A stretch of 24,420 bases of DNA from assembly GCA_027596195.1 (NCBI GenBank), contig JADGJG010000314.1, positions 1 to 24,420 on the forward strand, given 5' to 3'. Below are positions 1 to 10,768 of the stretch, in pieces. Under the pieces are notes generated by a model. It searched no databases, was not told the DNA's origin, and worked only from the letters and a program-made list of their open reading frames with translations. Made by a program: the position numbers and the translations under genes. This DNA comes from Podochytrium sp. JEL0797 (Eukaryota > Chytridiomycota > Chytridiomycetes > Chytridiales > Chytriomycetaceae). The stretch's first letter is position 1, and every line of letters begins with the position of its first letter.

Positions 1-47
1 ACTCGCATTTCTCGAAACTCACGCTCTACTCTTTTTTACGTTTCTAG

Positions 48-3000
48 AACTTTGGATCGAATGGATCGACCGCGAAATCGAACTCTTGGAACAATCGCGT
101 GCCCAAAATGCGGACGATCTCGCGGAACAAGGAGCCGGAATCATTGCCTTATTCGGCGTCGCTGTGCAAGATTACTTGTGTTGAGTGGCCGTATTTTTGT
201 TCTCCCCAATTTCATACTCATCTTTTTGAAAAACAGCGATCCCCATTTGGAAAAAATACGTGGAATTCGTCACTTCCTGCGTGTTTCCACCACCCCCCGA
301 AACAGAAGAAGACGACACAACACCCGTCAAACCAACCGGATGGCTCTCAATCCCCGAAGCGCGTGAACACCTCCAATCCGCGATCCAAGCCACAGGGCTT
401 CACTTCTCACAAAGTCATCAAGTCTGGAACTTGGTGCGTGATTTCGAGATGCTCGTGTTGGGGAGTGTGGAGGGAGAAGCGAGGCGAGAGCAGGTCGAGA
501 GAGTGAGGAAGATGTATTTGACGCGGTTGGAGGTTCCGCATTCGAGTGAGTTTCTTATAATATTGGGGAGAGGGGGGGCGGGTGGGTACTAACCGCACTT
601 TGTGTGTGCTCCAGACGTCTCGCAAACATTCAACGACTACAGCCCCTTCGAAACCTCCACCGACAACACGCACTACGAACAGCACATGCGTGCCGCGTCC
701 AAACTCAAATCCAAAACTGAAAAAATCGGCACGAAACTCGAAATGACGGAAACGAAGCTTCAACAGTCTGGAAACAGTTTGCATGCGTTCTTGGAAGCTC
801 TGCGGTTCTGGGAGAATTCGAAGGCGGTCGATTTGTTTTATGTGCGGTGTTTGTGGGAACGGTGTGTTGCGGTGCATTTTTTGGTGGAGGGTGTTTGGGA
901 AAAGTATATTGTGTTTTTGGTAAGTGGGCGTTTTTGCTTTTGGTTGGGTGTGTGGAGGGTTGAAACCGTGCTTCCTTTTCGCAGATGAACAAGATGAAAG
1001 TTGCTCCCGTCGTGATGGGTGTCGCGAACCGCGCTGTCCGGAATTGCAACTGGTCCGGCGAGTTGTGGGGCCATCGTTTGAGGATTGGGGAAATGTTTGG
1101 TGAAACGGAAGACGAAGTGAATGGTTTGTTGCCGCCGCTGCTGCTGCTTGGGGGGTGTCCTTTTTGATCAATGGGCTGATCCGATTTACTCTTTCCCAGA
1201 CGTGTTTGCGAGAGCGTATTCCTTTGTCACTGAATCCAAGAGCGCGGATCAGATGGTGATTTTGATGAAGCATCGGTGCGGACTCGTGAGGCGACGCGTG
1301 GTGGAGGATTCTTCGTCCCAAACCGCGGCGGAGGCGTTGAGAAACGCGCATGAAGAGGCTTTGATTGTGTTTCGAGAAGGTAAAAAAGACCCCCCCGTTC
1401 CATGTTTTGTTTGACGGGGAATCCAAAGACATTCTGAATTTTATTTTTTTATCGGTGGACAGCGTTTGGACAACTTGAAGATTTCCGACTCGAACAAGAA
1501 TCCATCCACGACGAATTGCACCTCTTCAACAACGTTGCACGCGCGCGATCCATTTTCGACACCCTCCTCCTCTCCCACCCTTCCTCCCCCACCCTCGCCG
1601 TCCTCGTATCCACATTCGAACGCAACCACGGCCGCGACCTCCCGCGCGCGTTCTGGGTCCTTCGACAGTGTTTGGCCAAGTTGAAGAAGGACGAAGAAAA
1701 GTTGATCATATTGGACGCGTTGGTGAAGTTGGAGGGTGAGTGTGGTGGAGATTTTGGGGAGAATTCGGGTGGGTATTATGATGTTCTTGGGAAGAAGATG
1801 GCGGTTGAGTGGGGGGTTTTGAAGAGGGGTGGTGGTGGTGGGTATGTGGGTGGGTATCAGCAGCCAGTGGTGCAGGATGTGCAGATGCAGGAAACGGGGT
1901 GGCCGACTGGTGGGGGTACAAATGGTGTTCATGGAGAGTCGAATAAGCGTGGGTTGGAAGAACCTGGGTCGCCGAAAAGGGCCAAGAAGGCTAAGAAGCT
2001 GCCGGAGGGTGTGGTGAAGGGGAACGATGAGGTGGTTGCGCGGGAACTTGATTATGGGATGGATGTGGATACTCCTGCTGCTGTTGCTGTGGAAGAGACG
2101 AAGCCTGCTGTGAAGAAGGAGTTTTATACGTTGGATGAGTGAGTTTGAGTTTTTCGTGTTCTCTGGTGAACTGCGTGTCCTAATTTTGATTCTCCAGCAC
2201 CAACGCCGGAAACATTATTCGACTTGTCGGCGTGAACCCCGAGACGGATTGCGAGTTTTTCAAGACTCTGTTTGGACCCAAACCCGTGCCCGTTGATTAT
2301 TTCCTCAAAGCCCAAGACGACGGAACCACGGACGGATTCATTGAATTCCCGAAAGCGCAAGACGCCATCACGGCCGCGCTTCGCGGCAAAGTCAAAGTGT
2401 TTGGCGATCTTGTCGCGATCGAGCGATGCATCCCTCTCAAACGCAAGTGGGGCGACCTCGACGAGTCTGTAGAAACGGCCAAAGTGTTTATCAACAACGT
2501 GGATCGTGGGGTTCACAAGCCGTTGCTACGCAAAGTGTTTGGGGTGTATGGCAAGTTGCGGGAAGTGCGTCTCGTGACGCGCGAGACGATTGCGTTTGCA
2601 TATATTGAGTTTGAGACGCGGAGGAGTGCGGAGAAGGCGATTGAGGGGATGGATGGGAAGAGTATTGAAGGGTTTCCGGGGAGGAAGGTTGGAGTTGCGT
2701 TTTCGGATAAGGCGAAGGCCAAGTGAGTTTTATTTTTATTTTTGGTTGGGTGTGAGGGAGAGATTTCTAAATCCTTTTTCTGCCGAAACAGGAAGCGCGT
2801 TGTGGATTCGAAGGAGTTGATTGTGACCAACTTTTCGATTGCGACAACCAAGGAGGATTTGATGGCGTTGTTTGAAAAGGTGAGCAAAAGAGTTGGGTAT
2901 GAGGTGGGGGTTTGCCCAAAAGGCTAATTTTATCGGGTTTCTCTCCAGCATGGCAAAGTCAAAGACATTCGTATTCTCGTGGATGCGACGGGAGTTTCGC

Positions 3001-3567
3001 GCGGTGTTGGGTTCGCCGAGTTTGAAGACGAGGTTTGTCGTTTCCAACATTCTCGACATGGTTCTTACGCTTTCTTCATTGCTCCAGGCTTCTGCGAAAT
3101 CTGCCCTCCAAGTCAACGGCACGGAAGTAGACGGCCGATTCATTGGAGTCGCTCCTTCGGATCCGAACGTGCGCGGTGGAGCTCATTTGCACAAGAAGGA
3201 ACCGCAGTATCAAAAACACGATGGAAACGCAAATATTGTTGGAGCGGCTCAGCGTGGGAGACCTGGGTTGGGACATGCGGGTCGTGGTGGACGTGGAGGG
3301 AAAGGACGCGGCGGCGGCGGGTCTGGGACATTGGGTGCAACGTCGGCAGCGGCTCCTGCCGTTACGGTTTCTTCATTTGTGCCGAGAACTGCGGGGCGTG
3401 GGAAGGGACAAGGGAAGCCTGGTGTTGGTGCGGGTGCTGCTGTGAAGAGTGGTTCTGGGAGTATGGGGCCGCCTGCCGTTCCTTTGAAGGCTGCAAACAG
3501 TGATGCACATGCAGTGGGTACTGGCAAGAGTCAGGATGATTTCAGAAAAATGTTGGAAAAGAAATGA
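48..3567 (+). CDS. SART3: SART3/Prp24-like U4/U6 snRNP recycling factor (5' truncated)
   Basis: Exons read as 48-179, 237-545, 615-919, 985-1123, 1200-1379, 1463-2138, 2198-2722, 2792-2879, 2949-3032 and 3088-3567. All introns are GT-AG and phases agree throughout. Bases 1-47 look like the 3' end of an intron, so the N-terminus lies outside the window. The first half shows HAT (half-a-TPR) helices, for example LWIEWIDREIELL and SIPIWKKYVEFV. A Lys-rich nuclear segment (PKRAKKAKK) follows, then a degenerate RRM (about 2198-2450), a second RRM (RNP-like AKVFINNV and IAFAYIEF) and a third (KELIVTNF and RGVGFAEF). An RG-rich tail ends in SQDDFRKMLEKK, matching the C-terminal LSm-interaction motif of SART3 and Prp24. 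The family anneals U4 to U6 snRNA after splicing, in the nucleus. HAT repeats favour SART3 over yeast Prp24, which lacks them. Identification is firm; exact exon edges are inferred. Confidence 0.93.
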
Positions 3568-3753
3568 GAGAGGGTTGGAAAACTTATTTGCTTATATTGA
3601 TTTTTGCAAAAAATATAAAACCATCATATGTTTTGGTGTAAGACAATTCCCGATCCCATTAAAATGATATTATAATCTTTTTTTTTGGTGGCTTCTGTGG
3701 AGTGGATTGGTCGTGAAAATCGAAAGTTCAAAAATCCAATCGCACATCCCCCC

Positions 3754-5450
3754 ATGAATTTTGTGAGACAAGCCCGATAGTTGGATACTCTGTACTGAAT
3801 GCACTCCACAGCTGCGAAAGAAACCCGCAAACACCGACGACTTGTCTGGCAGCGCGCCCTCGACCGGCCAGGCGTCGTCGAACGCCACGCCCCCGCCCGG
3901 CACCAGCGCAGGCCACGCGCCCGTCTCGCAAGGCTTTGGCGACATGCTCAGCGCGGGGCTGCGCGGGACCATTGCGGGCTTCAAGAACCACGACTCGAAG
4001 GACCTCGAAGTCTTTATCAAAGAAGACAGAGACGTCGTCGATGCGCAGACCTCTCTCATGCGCCAGCGCAAGGGCGCCGCGGACTACTTCCATCGCTGGG
4101 CGGCAACAAAGGAGGAGGACATCCGCGTAAGTGTCTGACTCGGTCTTTAGGACTTAGTATTCTGAAACATCAACACAATAGATGATTGGCGGCAGATGGG
4201 TCGACATCCAGGAGGCCTTGATCGTGGCTGAGAACGAATACGTTGAATCATTGGAGCACTCGAGAGTCAGAATGAAGGTCATCAGAAACAGAGAAAAGGC
4301 GATTGGCGATGCAAAGGGAAAGCTCAAGACGGCAATTTCGAAGAGAGATGCTGCACAGAAGAAGCAGCAGCCTGCTGAGGAGTTGATCCAGGCTGCGAGG
4401 GACATTCAGGCGCACATTCGCGAATTGGAGGCGGAGCATTTGGGTTTGACGAGGTAACGAGCGGTTTTTGGTTGACTCACTGTTCACTGAATTGCCCTCC
4501 CCTGCAGATTGGACCTCAGAGATGCCCTTCGCATCAAACACGAGGCCTCCATCAAATACGCCGTCAAACTCAGTGTCGCCTCAAATTTCTCAATTCACTT
4601 GGCCGACCAGATTCCGCAAGGAACCATGCTCCCCGGCCAGGATCTTCCCTCCTTTGCTGGCGGACCCACGCTCGATCAAATCATGGCCGACTTCAAAGAC
4701 GCCTTTGCCTCTGACGAATTGGTCACCGTTGTTCGCACCGAAGTCCCCGCTCCCACGCTCCTTCCCGTTGCTGTCGATAATCGCCCTCCGAGTGTGAAGG
4801 AGAGGGTGGATTCGAATTCGGTTCATTCGGCAGAGCAAGCCGTTGTTTACGCCGCGCCGAGGCCTCAAAACTACGGCAGTGCGACGCTGCCAAACCGTTT
4901 GTCCAACTTGAGCATGCAACAACCCGAGAGACAGCGTACGCCCTCTCCCATTGGATACAAACTCGCCAACGAAGCTCTGCAGCAAGAGCATCTGCAAGCG
5001 GCCGCTCCCCCCGCACCCCAGCCCATGAACCCTCCAACGCGAACCTACTCTGCCTCTCAAGCCGATCAATACACGGCCGCTTATTACGCTCAGTATTATC
5101 CTCAACAACCAGCACCACCACCACCCGCGCAACCGTACCCAACCAACGACCCGTACCAACAAGCGCAGGCGTACCAACAGTCGCAGCAGTACCAACCGCA
5201 ACCGTACATCCCCCCTGGACCACAACAACCCATCATCTACCCCGGCCCACCCCCGAGCACGCAGCAATATACGTACGCAACGAGTCCTCCTCGCGCGTCT
5301 TCTCAGGAGGCTTATGTGCAGTATTCGCAGAACCCGTGGGATTCAAGCAAGCCTCTTCCTCCGGGACCTCCTGGAGGTCCTCCAGCGGGTGGGGCACCGC
5401 CTCCACCTCCTCAGGGGCCGCCGTCGGGCCCGCCACCGGGGTATAACTGA
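3754..5450 (+). CDS. PIL1: Pil1/Lsp1-family eisosome BAR-domain protein
   Basis: Exons 3812-4126, 4182-4453 and 4508-5450 join in phase; a 9-base first exon 3754-3762 (Met-Asn-Phe) is proposed because no in-frame ATG precedes the body, the donor GTGAGA at 3763 and acceptor at 3811 are canonical, and a TACTGAAT branch-like site lies between. The product would be 512 aa. The core reads WVDIQEALIVAENEYVESLE, VRMKVIRNREKAI and IKYAVKLSVASNFSIHLAD, matching in order the Pil1 BAR helices (the Pil1 'SIRNIEASVQPSR' segment and the 'HSEKLALIAGYGK' end). Pil1 and Lsp1 polymerise under the plasma membrane into eisosomes at furrow-like invaginations. The C-terminal ~200 residues are rich in Pro, Gln and Tyr and end in Pro/Gly runs, making it longer than the ~340-residue yeast proteins. 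The family call is strong; the tiny first exon is inference. Confidence 0.85.
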
Positions 5451-6220
5451 TTACACCTTTCTCGGTCCTTGGTTGTCTCTGTTTTTTTGTCTCTTTTTCT
5501 TTCTTTTTGTTGGAGATGTGAAAAATATTCTTTTAGAATCGATTTTGGATTGTTTTTTTTAAGTGGAGTTTTGTATAGGCGTGAGTTTCAGGGTCGACAG
5601 CTTCGGATTCTGGCCAATATGTGCATCAAGCTTGTTTGGAAGCAGTGAGCATGAAATGGAGATGGAGGGCGGAAAACATGGTACCTCATCAACGGAATAG
5701 TTGCAGTCGATATTTGTTGAGTTTGTCGTGTCACGCATGTCGCGGGATTCCAAAAACCTCGAGGAATGTTTGCCGATCGCGATGGATTACACTTGTGAAT
5801 GTTTTTGATCAAGGTCTGGGGAGGGTGGGGGCTGGTGACGAGAGTGGCTCTATGCGGACTGCTTGAGTGAATTGATTGGGCACGGTTTTGAAAGAAATGG
5901 TAAGTGCTGGCGTTTGGAATCAGGAGCTGACGGCGCTGGTTCAGGATATTCGAGGAGCTGCGTGCGTCTGGTGGTCCGCAGCAATCAAAAAAAGACTCGA
6001 TTTCAAAAGCTTCCATTCACTTTTACTTATTTTTTGTTTTTGTAGAATTGAACGCGCGGGTATCCGAATGGAAGTGTTCTCAAAACAGAGGCAACCGCGA
6101 GATTTTAGGTAGATTTCTTGCTTTCGCCTTTCCGTCCACCCCCAACTGATTTCCAAATGTGCGGTCTCAAGGCAAGTCTCACGAAGGGGGGTTTATCATT
6201 TTATTTCTACTTTCTAATTT
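5451..6220. other. Intergenic region between convergent genes; no supported gene
   Basis: This lies between the ends of the Pil1-like gene and the PAL gene. It opens with a T-rich stretch (5480-5560) suited to 3' ends. Short open frames exist on both strands, the longest 142 codons on the minus strand (5588-6016), but none matches a family I recognise. On the plus strand around 5876-6050 a stretch reads like ordinary protein (VSAGVWNQELTALVQDI) but has no plausible partner exons. It may be a gene remnant. Confidence 0.5.
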
Positions 6221-9200
6221 CTATTTTTCATCCGTAATGGACTCATCATCCAACGAAGACGAAGACTCATCATCAGGCACTGCCGTCTTGTCATCTTCCG
6301 AATGGTCGTCGTGCTCGATTTCGGGCTCTTCAAAACAGTCCAAAAGAACATGATCAAGTTCCTCGCGATTCTGAACGGCAGCCAAAATCTGATCCAACAT
6401 GCGACCAATGTTGATCATTTTTTCGTCTTGGTACATTGGGCTGTGAATGGGGAATGAGACTTTTTGAAGCATGAAAAACGGGAAAATGAAAAATCACGTA
6501 CATTTTCTTAGTCTTGCGGACATAGTCGTACAAGCTCTTGGACGAAGTCGAAAGGAACTTGGCACCTTGCCCTGCTCCAACCTCGGAATGAGAGATGCGA
6601 ATCGCCTCCAACACCCCGCGACGCAACGTGTCTCTAAACTCCTTGATTGCCGGAAGCGAGCAGTCTTCACACTCGGGCGAGTTGATGACGAGTCCAAGCG
6701 TCGCCGTGACTGCAAACTCGACACGTTCCGGCCACCCCGTCTCACGATGTTCGAGCAGTTTGCTCGCAAACGCGTCCATTAATGAGTGGACCAACCGGTC
6801 CGACTTTTCGAGGTGCAAACCGGAAACTGCGGATACGATTGCTTCATGCGTGCGTCTGCTAATGTCGCTCTCGAGGGAACGTAGGTCAGCGGCTTGACAG
6901 AGTGCAGCGATAAGGCAGGACGACATCATTTGGACAATCTCAATGGCGCGTTCGGTTTTTCTTGCAGAGATGAGGGCAAGGGAGTTGATGGATTGGTTGT
7001 GGAGTTCCGCGGATTGCACGTGGACGGACATGGGGAGGGCCACGTCTCCGAGTTCGGAGAGGTACGAGGCCATGGACACGTCGAGACCTTTGAACCCAAA
7101 GTCGGTTCCCGGATGTCCGAACGCGAGGTTCGCGGGGAGGCCTTGGTTGAGGGTTGGGTTGATGAGTTCCGAGTGTTGAGCGAAAATGAGGCGGCCTGCG
7201 TTGTGGAGTTGGAGGCGGAGACGGTCCATTGCGTCGGCGACGGAGAGGGCTTGGAAGTTTCCGGCGTGGAGGATGGCTTTTTTTTCGACTGTGGGGAACA
7301 AAAGGGGATTAGTTTTTTTGAATCGCCAACCTATAGCAAAAATGAAATTTTTTCGTTACCGTCAACCAATGGGTTGTCATTCACCGAGTTGATTTCAATT
7401 TCTATCGTCTTGGTAATCGACGTGAGACACTCGAGAAGAGGACAAAGCCACTGCGGCGCCGTACGCAAACTGTATCGATCCTGCGGCAAGTTCCTACGCC
7501 ACAAAAGCGGCGCAAGCTTCGACTTGTCCTTCCCAACCAACTGAGAGTCGCGAAGAAGGTGCGAAATGTTGAAACACAGCTCGATTTGACCCGGGTGGGG
7601 TCTCAGCCTCGCGACGGCGGGATCGAACGCGTCCACGTGTCCGGCGAGGGTTTCGACGCTGAACGCGGTAATGACTTGGACCAAGAGGGCGATGGTCTGT
7701 TTTTGGGATGTTTTCAAATTAGTTATTTTGCGAGGTGAAAGGAGGGAAATTCAAAAGGCAAGACTTACATGGGATTCCAAAATGCAAGTGGCCGCCAATG
7801 CGCAAGAGAAGGATGTTCCGTTCACGAGAGCCAACGCTTCTTTGGCTTCAAAGACGATTGGTTTCGAGATGCCAGCGAGCTTGAGGGCTTGTTTTCCCGT
7901 CAAAAATTGTCCTTTCGGGCCTGGTGGATGAAAAACGAAACATCAGCCACTCGAAATAATCGAAAAAAGGGGGAATCATTACCAAGAGCCGCTCTCTCCG
8001 CATTCTCAAACCTCCCACTAATCAACCCAGCAATATAAGACAACGGCATCAAATCCCCACTCGCACTAATCGACCCTCTCAACGGCACACAAGGCGTAAC
8101 CCGCGCCTCAATCAACTTAATCAGCACCTGAATCAACTCCAAACGCACAGCACTACCCCCTCTCGACATGGAAAGCACTCTCAGAATCATGGCTCCACGC
8201 GTCGTGCTCGCGTGGTGGATGTGGTTCGACATCCCAGCAGTGAGCAAGCGGATGAGGCCGACTTGAACGGCGTGAGGGTCATCCGAATGAACGTCTGCGT
8301 TCCCCCCAAAGGCGGTGTCGACGCCGTACACGTCTGCCGCGCGGGTGGAGAGAATATCGAGAGAGACTTGGAGGGCGGCGGAGAGGGAATCGGGGTCTTG
8401 GATGGCGAGGTGAGCGGGTCCGTGCATTGCTGCGAGGAAGGAGGCGAGGCCGATACGGTGGGCAGCGTCAATGTCGAGACCTTCGGCGATGGATTGGGTC
8501 CATTGGTTTTTGAGGCGTTTGAACATGGCGAGTTGGGTTAATTCGTTGTTGTTTGTGAGGGCGAGCATGGAGGCGTCTTGGGGGACGGTGGTGGATTGGT
8601 TCTTGAGGTGCGGGGGTTGGTGGAACTTGATGTTCTCGACGTGGACTTTGGTGGCGGCTGTGAGTGGGCTTGGGGACGGGGGTGGGGTTGAGTGGTGGAG
8701 AAGCTTCATGGCGAAGCTGGAGAAGAAGCCGGGGCCTCGCTTGTTGGCTAGCGTTGTTGTCGTGGGGCTGTTTCGATTTGAGTGGTGAGTATTGGTGCTG
8801 GCACGATCAAATTAGTTCAAATTGGATTCTGTTCACCTCATGCGCACGGAATCCGTTGATTCGCGGATGCGATCAATCGATTTGCCATGGGGGAATCTAA
8901 TTGATTGATACGTTTGAATGCGTCTCCAAGACCGAGTGTTTGAACTTACCCGTCCAACGCTGGGGTGGTTGATACCGTTATCGCATTCTTGGTGTCCATT
9001 TCTGCGGATGAATTGGATGTTGTTTTTTGGGTAGATTGCGAATCGAGATCCCGCTTTTTGTTCCTCGGGCTTGAGTCAAATGGCTGATCGAAAATTTCAA
9101 AACGGTCCGGCTTGACTGCTGCGGGGGGCAGACCCCACTCGATAAGATCGACTCGCATGTTCTGTATCATCATTCTATCGTTCAAGACGAATACTGCACC

Positions 9201-9221
9201 ATTGAGGTTGTCGGGCACCAT
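6221..9221 (-). CDS. PAL: Phenylalanine ammonia-lyase (aromatic amino acid lyase, MIO enzyme)
   Basis: Minus-strand exons in transcript order: 9221-8950, 8767-7983, 7920-7769, 7696-7360, 7288-6502 and 6440-6221, all GT-AG with matching phase. The enzyme deaminates L-Phe (or L-Tyr) to trans-cinnamate (coumarate). Diagnostic elements appear in order: catalytic-Tyr loop VYGVDTAFGG; VPLRGSISASGDLMPLSYIA holding the Ala-Ser-Gly triad that forms the MIO cofactor; LVNGTSFS; QDRYSLRTAPQWL; NSVNDNPLVD; HAGNFQ; and the SELINPTLNQGLP region. The MIO context (SASGDLMPLSYIA) fits PAL better than histidine ammonia-lyase. The full model is 850 aa. Starting instead at the ATG at 8709 gives 740 aa, nearer the usual ~700-720, so exon 9221-8950 may be wrong; it does join in frame through a canonical GTAAGT donor, but that intron (182 nt) is unusually long. 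The tail is very acidic. It is transcribed away from the GST gene. Confidence 0.92.
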
Positions 9222-9688
9222 CAGGCTGTCATCTCAAAACAAATTGGGGTTCGTGAGCCTCCCCGGTCACGCGCACTTTCTTTAAAAAATGCCTCAAATT
9301 GGTGTCAAATTGGTTTCAAATTGGGCCAATTTTGGGGAAACGGCATCTCGTGTCTGTCACACGTCTGTCATACCAAATGAGTAATTATTAATTATGAATT
9401 ATGTTAACACTCGAACTCCCTTTCCCTCCAATTCTCGCCTCTCAAAAGCAGATATTCACGCACTCGATTCACGCTCTATTCCCGTGGACGCCTCGACTCT
9501 GCATTTCCTCCCCACACGCACTTCACAAGTGCTTCGAGACTCTGCTCTGCGTATCCTGTGCACCTATTTTTCCATTTACCTGTATTTCATTATCTCTTTC
9601 CTTGACCCTCTTTCAAAAAAAATCTCGCCCCAACTGCGCCATCGCACACGATCGCCTCTCGTCATCACTGAACGTGAAGAGAAGGAAA
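9222..9688. promoter_or_regulatory. Divergent PAL/GST promoter region with CCAAT-type array
   Basis: This is the only space between the PAL start (minus) and the GST start (plus). The octamer CAAATTGG occurs at 9240, 9295, 9306 and 9317; the last three are exactly 11 bases apart. On the PAL-sense strand it reads CCAATTTG, i.e. contains CCAAT, the core recognised by the HAP/NF-Y complex. A doubled GTCTGTCA motif (about 9353-9370) and an A/T-rich stretch (9380-9402) follow. Promoter function is inferred from position and motif. Confidence 0.5.
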
Positions 9689-10440
9689 ATGACGACCCCA
9701 CACCTCAAACTCACCTACTTCAACAAGAAGGCCCGCGGCGAACCCATCCGCCTCGCTCTCGCCATCAGCAACATCCCATTCGAAGACGTCCGCATCCAAG
9801 GCGGATGGATCGATTTAAAGCCCTCCACCGTGTTTGGACAGCTTCCGATCCTTACGGTCGATGGGAAGACGGTGATTGCGCAGAGTACGGCGATTCTGCG
9901 GTATGTCGGGAAACTGGGGGAGAAGAAGCTTTACCCCGAGGATGCGTTGAAGGCGGCGCTGGTGGATCAGGTTATTTCGCAGGTTCAAGGTATGTGCCCT
10001 CCCTTTCTTTCTGTTTGTCCTCGCGTGGTCAGAAACTGATGTATTTGTATTTCGCAAGACTTTGAAGGCTCACTCAGACCCTCCATGGCCGAACAAGACG
10101 CTGTCAAGAAACTCAAAATGCGCGTCGAACTGGTCGAAAAGGTGTTTCCGACCCTCCTCACGGCTCTGGACCAGTTCGTTGCCGCGAATGGAGGGAAATT
10201 CGCGACCGGGGATGACGTGACGGTGGCTGATTTGTTTTTGTATCAAATGAACACGTCATATTCTGGTGGAGCGTATGGTGAGTTTTTTTCGCATTGGGTG
10301 ACCTTTTTTCTAACAATTCTTCTTGTGAATTAGACGGAATTCCTACGACTGTTTTCGAGGGATACACGCATATTCAAAAGGTTGTTGTGGCCGTCAAGGC
10401 GATCCCGGCTGTGACCAAGTGGGAGTCTGATCATGAATAA
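9689..10440 (+). CDS. Glutathione S-transferase, sigma-like
   Basis: Exons 9689-9989, 10059-10277 and 10334-10440 give 208 aa, the normal GST length. The N-terminal thioredoxin-fold domain has catalytic Tyr10 (LTYFNKKARGEPIRLAL), the cis-Pro segment GQLPILTVDG, and the glutathione-binding Gln-Ser (IAQSTAILRYVG). The C-terminal helical domain carries the N-capping box in DDVTVADLFLYQM. The Tyr-type active site and sequence flavour resemble sigma GSTs (prostaglandin D synthase-like). The enzyme conjugates glutathione to electrophiles in the cytosol. The start at 9689 has A at -3 and begins the domain correctly. The frame stays open upstream to an ATG at 9401, but that extension does not resemble any GST. 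The stop codon lies inside an AATAAA. Divergent from PAL. Confidence 0.93.
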
Positions 10441-10441
10441 A
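10436..10441 (+). terminator. AATAAA poly(A) signal overlapping the GST stop codon
   Basis: The TAA stop at 10438-10440 is embedded in AATAAA. It could direct cleavage just downstream and give a very short 3'UTR. The same arrangement is present at bL19m and GEP4. Confidence 0.5.
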
Positions 10442-10763
10442 TATTGATCGAACCCGCCACGAACCCGCCGTTTTCAACTCCCCCACGTGCTTTTAACTCG
10501 AGGTCGCGTTTGCCAGTGCTTGGCAAGGCATGTGATGTAGACGGGAGAAAGTGGATGGAGAGACTGTTGAAGACGTTGCCAGCGTGTTTCGTAATTGGAA
10601 AACGCGTGCTGCAGCTTCGGTTGTGATGAGAGAACTGGAACTTGCGACTTGAAAAGCGGCACAGAATTCGAAACAAAGGCGTAGCCAATTGGGGAATTGG
10701 GGAGTTCGTGCAACAGAACATGCATCGGTGCAGAATGCGGAAAATTGAAAGACGGTTCTGAAT
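10441..10763. other. Short convergent intergenic region
   Basis: About 320 bases separate the 3' ends of GST (plus) and bL19m (minus). Overlapping short open frames occur on both strands but none has recognisable protein features. I see no RNA gene or repeat here. Confidence 0.6.
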
Positions 10764-10768
10764 TTATT
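10763..10768 (-). terminator. AATAAA poly(A) signal overlapping the bL19m stop codon
   Basis: On the minus strand the TAA stop (10766-10764) lies inside AATAAA (10768-10763), as for GST and GEP4. Confidence 0.5.

Noticed and set aside
407..1432. 341-codon open frame on the minus strand
   Set aside because: It lies antisense to five well-supported SART3 exons and their introns, and its protein is His/Arg/Pro-rich noise with no domain.
9401..9688. N-terminal extension of GST from an upstream in-frame ATG
   Set aside because: The extra 96 residues are Ser/Cys/Leu-rich and unlike any GST leader. The ATG at 9689 has a better context and starts the domain correctly.
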